A stretch of DNA of 5,924 nucleotides from Novosphingopyxis sp042090735 (GTDB lineage: Bacteria; Pseudomonadota; Alphaproteobacteria; Sphingomonadales; Sphingomonadaceae), in assembly GCA_042090735.1 (NCBI GenBank), contig JBELIU010000182.1:1-5924 (forward strand), written 5' to 3'. Shown here in pieces: positions 4,852 through 5,924 of this stretch (position 1 is its first letter; each line of letters starts with the position of its first letter). Made by a program: the position numbers and the translations under genes. The notes beneath the pieces were generated by a model, which was not told the origin of the DNA, ran no database searches, and saw nothing but the letters and a program-made list of their open reading frames with translations.

Positions 4852-5874
4852 GTGATCTATCTCGTCGGCGCTATTGCGCTTCTGGTTCTCGTCTACGGTC
4901 TGATGGGCGTTAAGATCGTCCATCAGGGCTTTCATTATACGATCGAGCATTTCGGCCGCTACACCACCACCGCCACCCCCGGCCTCGTCTTCGTGCCGCC
5001 TTTTTTCTACGGCGTGGGGCGCAAGGTGAACATGATGGAACAGGTGCTCGACATTCCGGGCCAGGAGATCATCACCAAGGACAACGCCATGATCCAGTGC
5101 GACGGCGTGGTTTTCTTCCAGGTGCTCGATGCCCCCAAGGCGGCTTATGAAGTGCACGATCTTTACAATGCGATCCTGAACCTCACGACAACCAATCTGC
5201 GTACGGTGATGGGCTCGATGGATCTCGACGAGACGCTATCCAAGCGTGACGAGATCAACGCCCGCCTGCTGCATGTCGTAGATGATGCGACCACCCCGTG
5301 GGGCGTCAAGATCACCCGCGTGGAGATCAAGGACATCCGCCCGCCCGGCGATATCGTGGAGGCGATGGCCCGCCAGATGAAGGCGGAGCGGATCAAGCGC
5401 GCGCAGATTCTGGATGCGGAAGGTGACCGCGCTTCGGCCATTCTGCGCGCCGAGGGTGACAAGCAGTCCAAGATCCTGGCCGCCGAAGGCCGCCGCGAGG
5501 CTGCCTATCGCGACTCCGAAGCGCGCGAGCGTGAGGCAGAAGCCGAGGCGAAGGCGACGCAGGTGGTGTCCGAAGCGATCCGCGACGGCAATCCGCAGGC
5601 GCTCAACTATTTCGTGGCGCAGGATTATGTCAAAGCCATTGGCGGGTTCGCCACGTCGCCCAACGCCAAGACCATCCTCTTCCCGGTGGAGGCAACCCAG
5701 CTGATCGGTTCGATCGGCGGTATCGGCGAACTGGCGCGCGAGGCGCTGGGGGGCCATGCCGACGCGGCGAGCGCCAAGCAGCAACCCTCCAAGATCGTTG
5801 CCAGCCCGTTCGCCGCGGAACGCACCCGCGACGGAGAAGGGCTGAACACCGCCGACGAGACACGCGGAAACTGA
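4852..5874 (+). CDS. SPFH/band-7 membrane protein (QmcA/stomatin-like)
   Basis: A 340-residue membrane-anchored scaffold protein of the stomatin/prohibitin superfamily. One N-terminal membrane segment (about residues 2-20) is followed by the SPFH domain (about 22-185), with GFHYTIEHFGRYTTTATPGL (26-45), IPGQEIITKDNAMI (68-81) and GVKITRVEIKDIRPP (151-165) typical of the QmcA type. Next comes a charged helix (188-242) built of 11-residue units starting DAEGDRASAIL, RAEGDKQSKIL and AAEGRREAAYR, an oligomerising coiled coil. The segment at about 246-296 (NPQALNYFVAQDYVKAIGGF onward) is the conserved post-coil part, and the last 40 or so residues are a low-complexity polar tail. Such proteins form large ring- or cage-like oligomers and organise membrane microdomains, often acting with a partner NfeD protein, which is exactly what begins 4 bp downstream. 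The GTG start is supported by the AAAGGGAGG site. Its specific client proteins cannot be inferred. The gene symbol qmcA fits by similarity but orthology is not proven. Confidence 0.93.
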   Translation: MIYLVGAIALLVLVYGLMGVKIVHQGFHYTIEHFGRYTTTATPGLVFVPPFFYGVGRKVNMMEQVLDIPGQEIITKDNAMIQCDGVVFFQVLDAPKAAYEVHDLYNAILNLTTTNLRTVMGSMDLDETLSKRDEINARLLHVVDDATTPWGVKITRVEIKDIRPPGDIVEAMARQMKAERIKRAQILDAEGDRASAILRAEGDKQSKILAAEGRREAAYRDSEAREREAEAEAKATQVVSEAIRDGNPQALNYFVAQDYVKAIGGFATSPNAKTILFPVEATQLIGSIGGIGELAREALGGHADAASAKQQPSKIVASPFAAERTRDGEGLNTADETRGN

Positions 5875-5878
5875 GCCG

Positions 5879-5924
5879 ATGGACGATATCGATCCCTATC
5901 TGCTGTGGATGATCGGCGGCGTCC
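5879..5924 (+). CDS. Start of a probable NfeD-family membrane protein (truncated by window end)
   Basis: ATG at 5879 lies 4 bp after the SPFH stop codon and opens MDDIDPYLLWMIGGV, the beginning of a hydrophobic segment; only 15 codons are visible. In many bacteria the gene directly after a QmcA-type SPFH gene encodes a short NfeD protein with two to three membrane helices and a soluble OB-fold that binds the SPFH partner. The position, orientation, tight spacing and a hydrophobic start after a short acidic leader fit that. The assignment rests mostly on context, since the diagnostic OB-fold lies outside the window. GGA about 12 bases upstream is a weak ribosome binding site, so translation is probably coupled to the SPFH gene. 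Confidence 0.65.
   Translation, partial: MDDIDPYLLWMIGGV

Noticed and set aside
1..5924. CRISPR array, tRNA, rRNA, phage genes or toxin-antitoxin pair
   Set aside because: No regularly spaced repeats, cloverleaf sequence, rRNA-like sequence or typical small paired genes were seen on either strand.

Overview
The window looks like a piece of a high-GC alphaproteobacterial chromosome, most likely Sphingomonadales (Sphingomonas, Sphingopyxis or Erythrobacter type). I infer this from the protein sequences and strong GC codon bias, not from a database match. Bases from about 880 to the end are ordinary, well-packed core genome. The first ~880 bases are clearly AT-richer: a hand count over the small lipoprotein gene gives about 47% GC, while two sampled 60-base lines inside guaB give 65% and 77%. 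They hold no gene of recognised function.

Layout, left to right. (1) Bases 2-244, + strand: C-terminal end of an unrecognised protein cut by the window edge. Its stop codon lies inside a perfect 10-bp inverted repeat (241-250/280-289). (2) Bases 245-554: no convincing gene, but several hairpin-forming sequences. (3) Bases 555-872, + strand: a 105-residue putative lipoprotein. (4) A convergent gap of only 14 bp, then three minus-strand genes, read in the order CitE-like lyase (4765-3932), secreted M28 zinc peptidase (3928-2432), guaB (2344-887). The first two are 3 bp apart and surely co-transcribed; guaB follows after 87 bp. (5) An 86-bp divergent intergenic region with a 19-base polypyrimidine tract. 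(6) Bases 4852-5874, + strand: an SPFH/band-7 (QmcA/stomatin-like) membrane protein, followed 4 bp later by the start of a probable NfeD-family gene that runs off the window.

How the genes relate. The SPFH-NfeD pair is a classic two-gene membrane module. GuaB commits IMP to guanine nucleotide synthesis. The CitE-like lyase and the peptidase probably serve acyl-CoA turnover and periplasmic peptide degradation; nothing in the sequence ties them functionally to guaB.

I found no convincing new multi-gene system. The parts most worth a second look are the structured, low-GC left flank, where an inverted repeat encloses a second hairpin whose loop matches the outer stem, and the unknown lipoprotein next to it.
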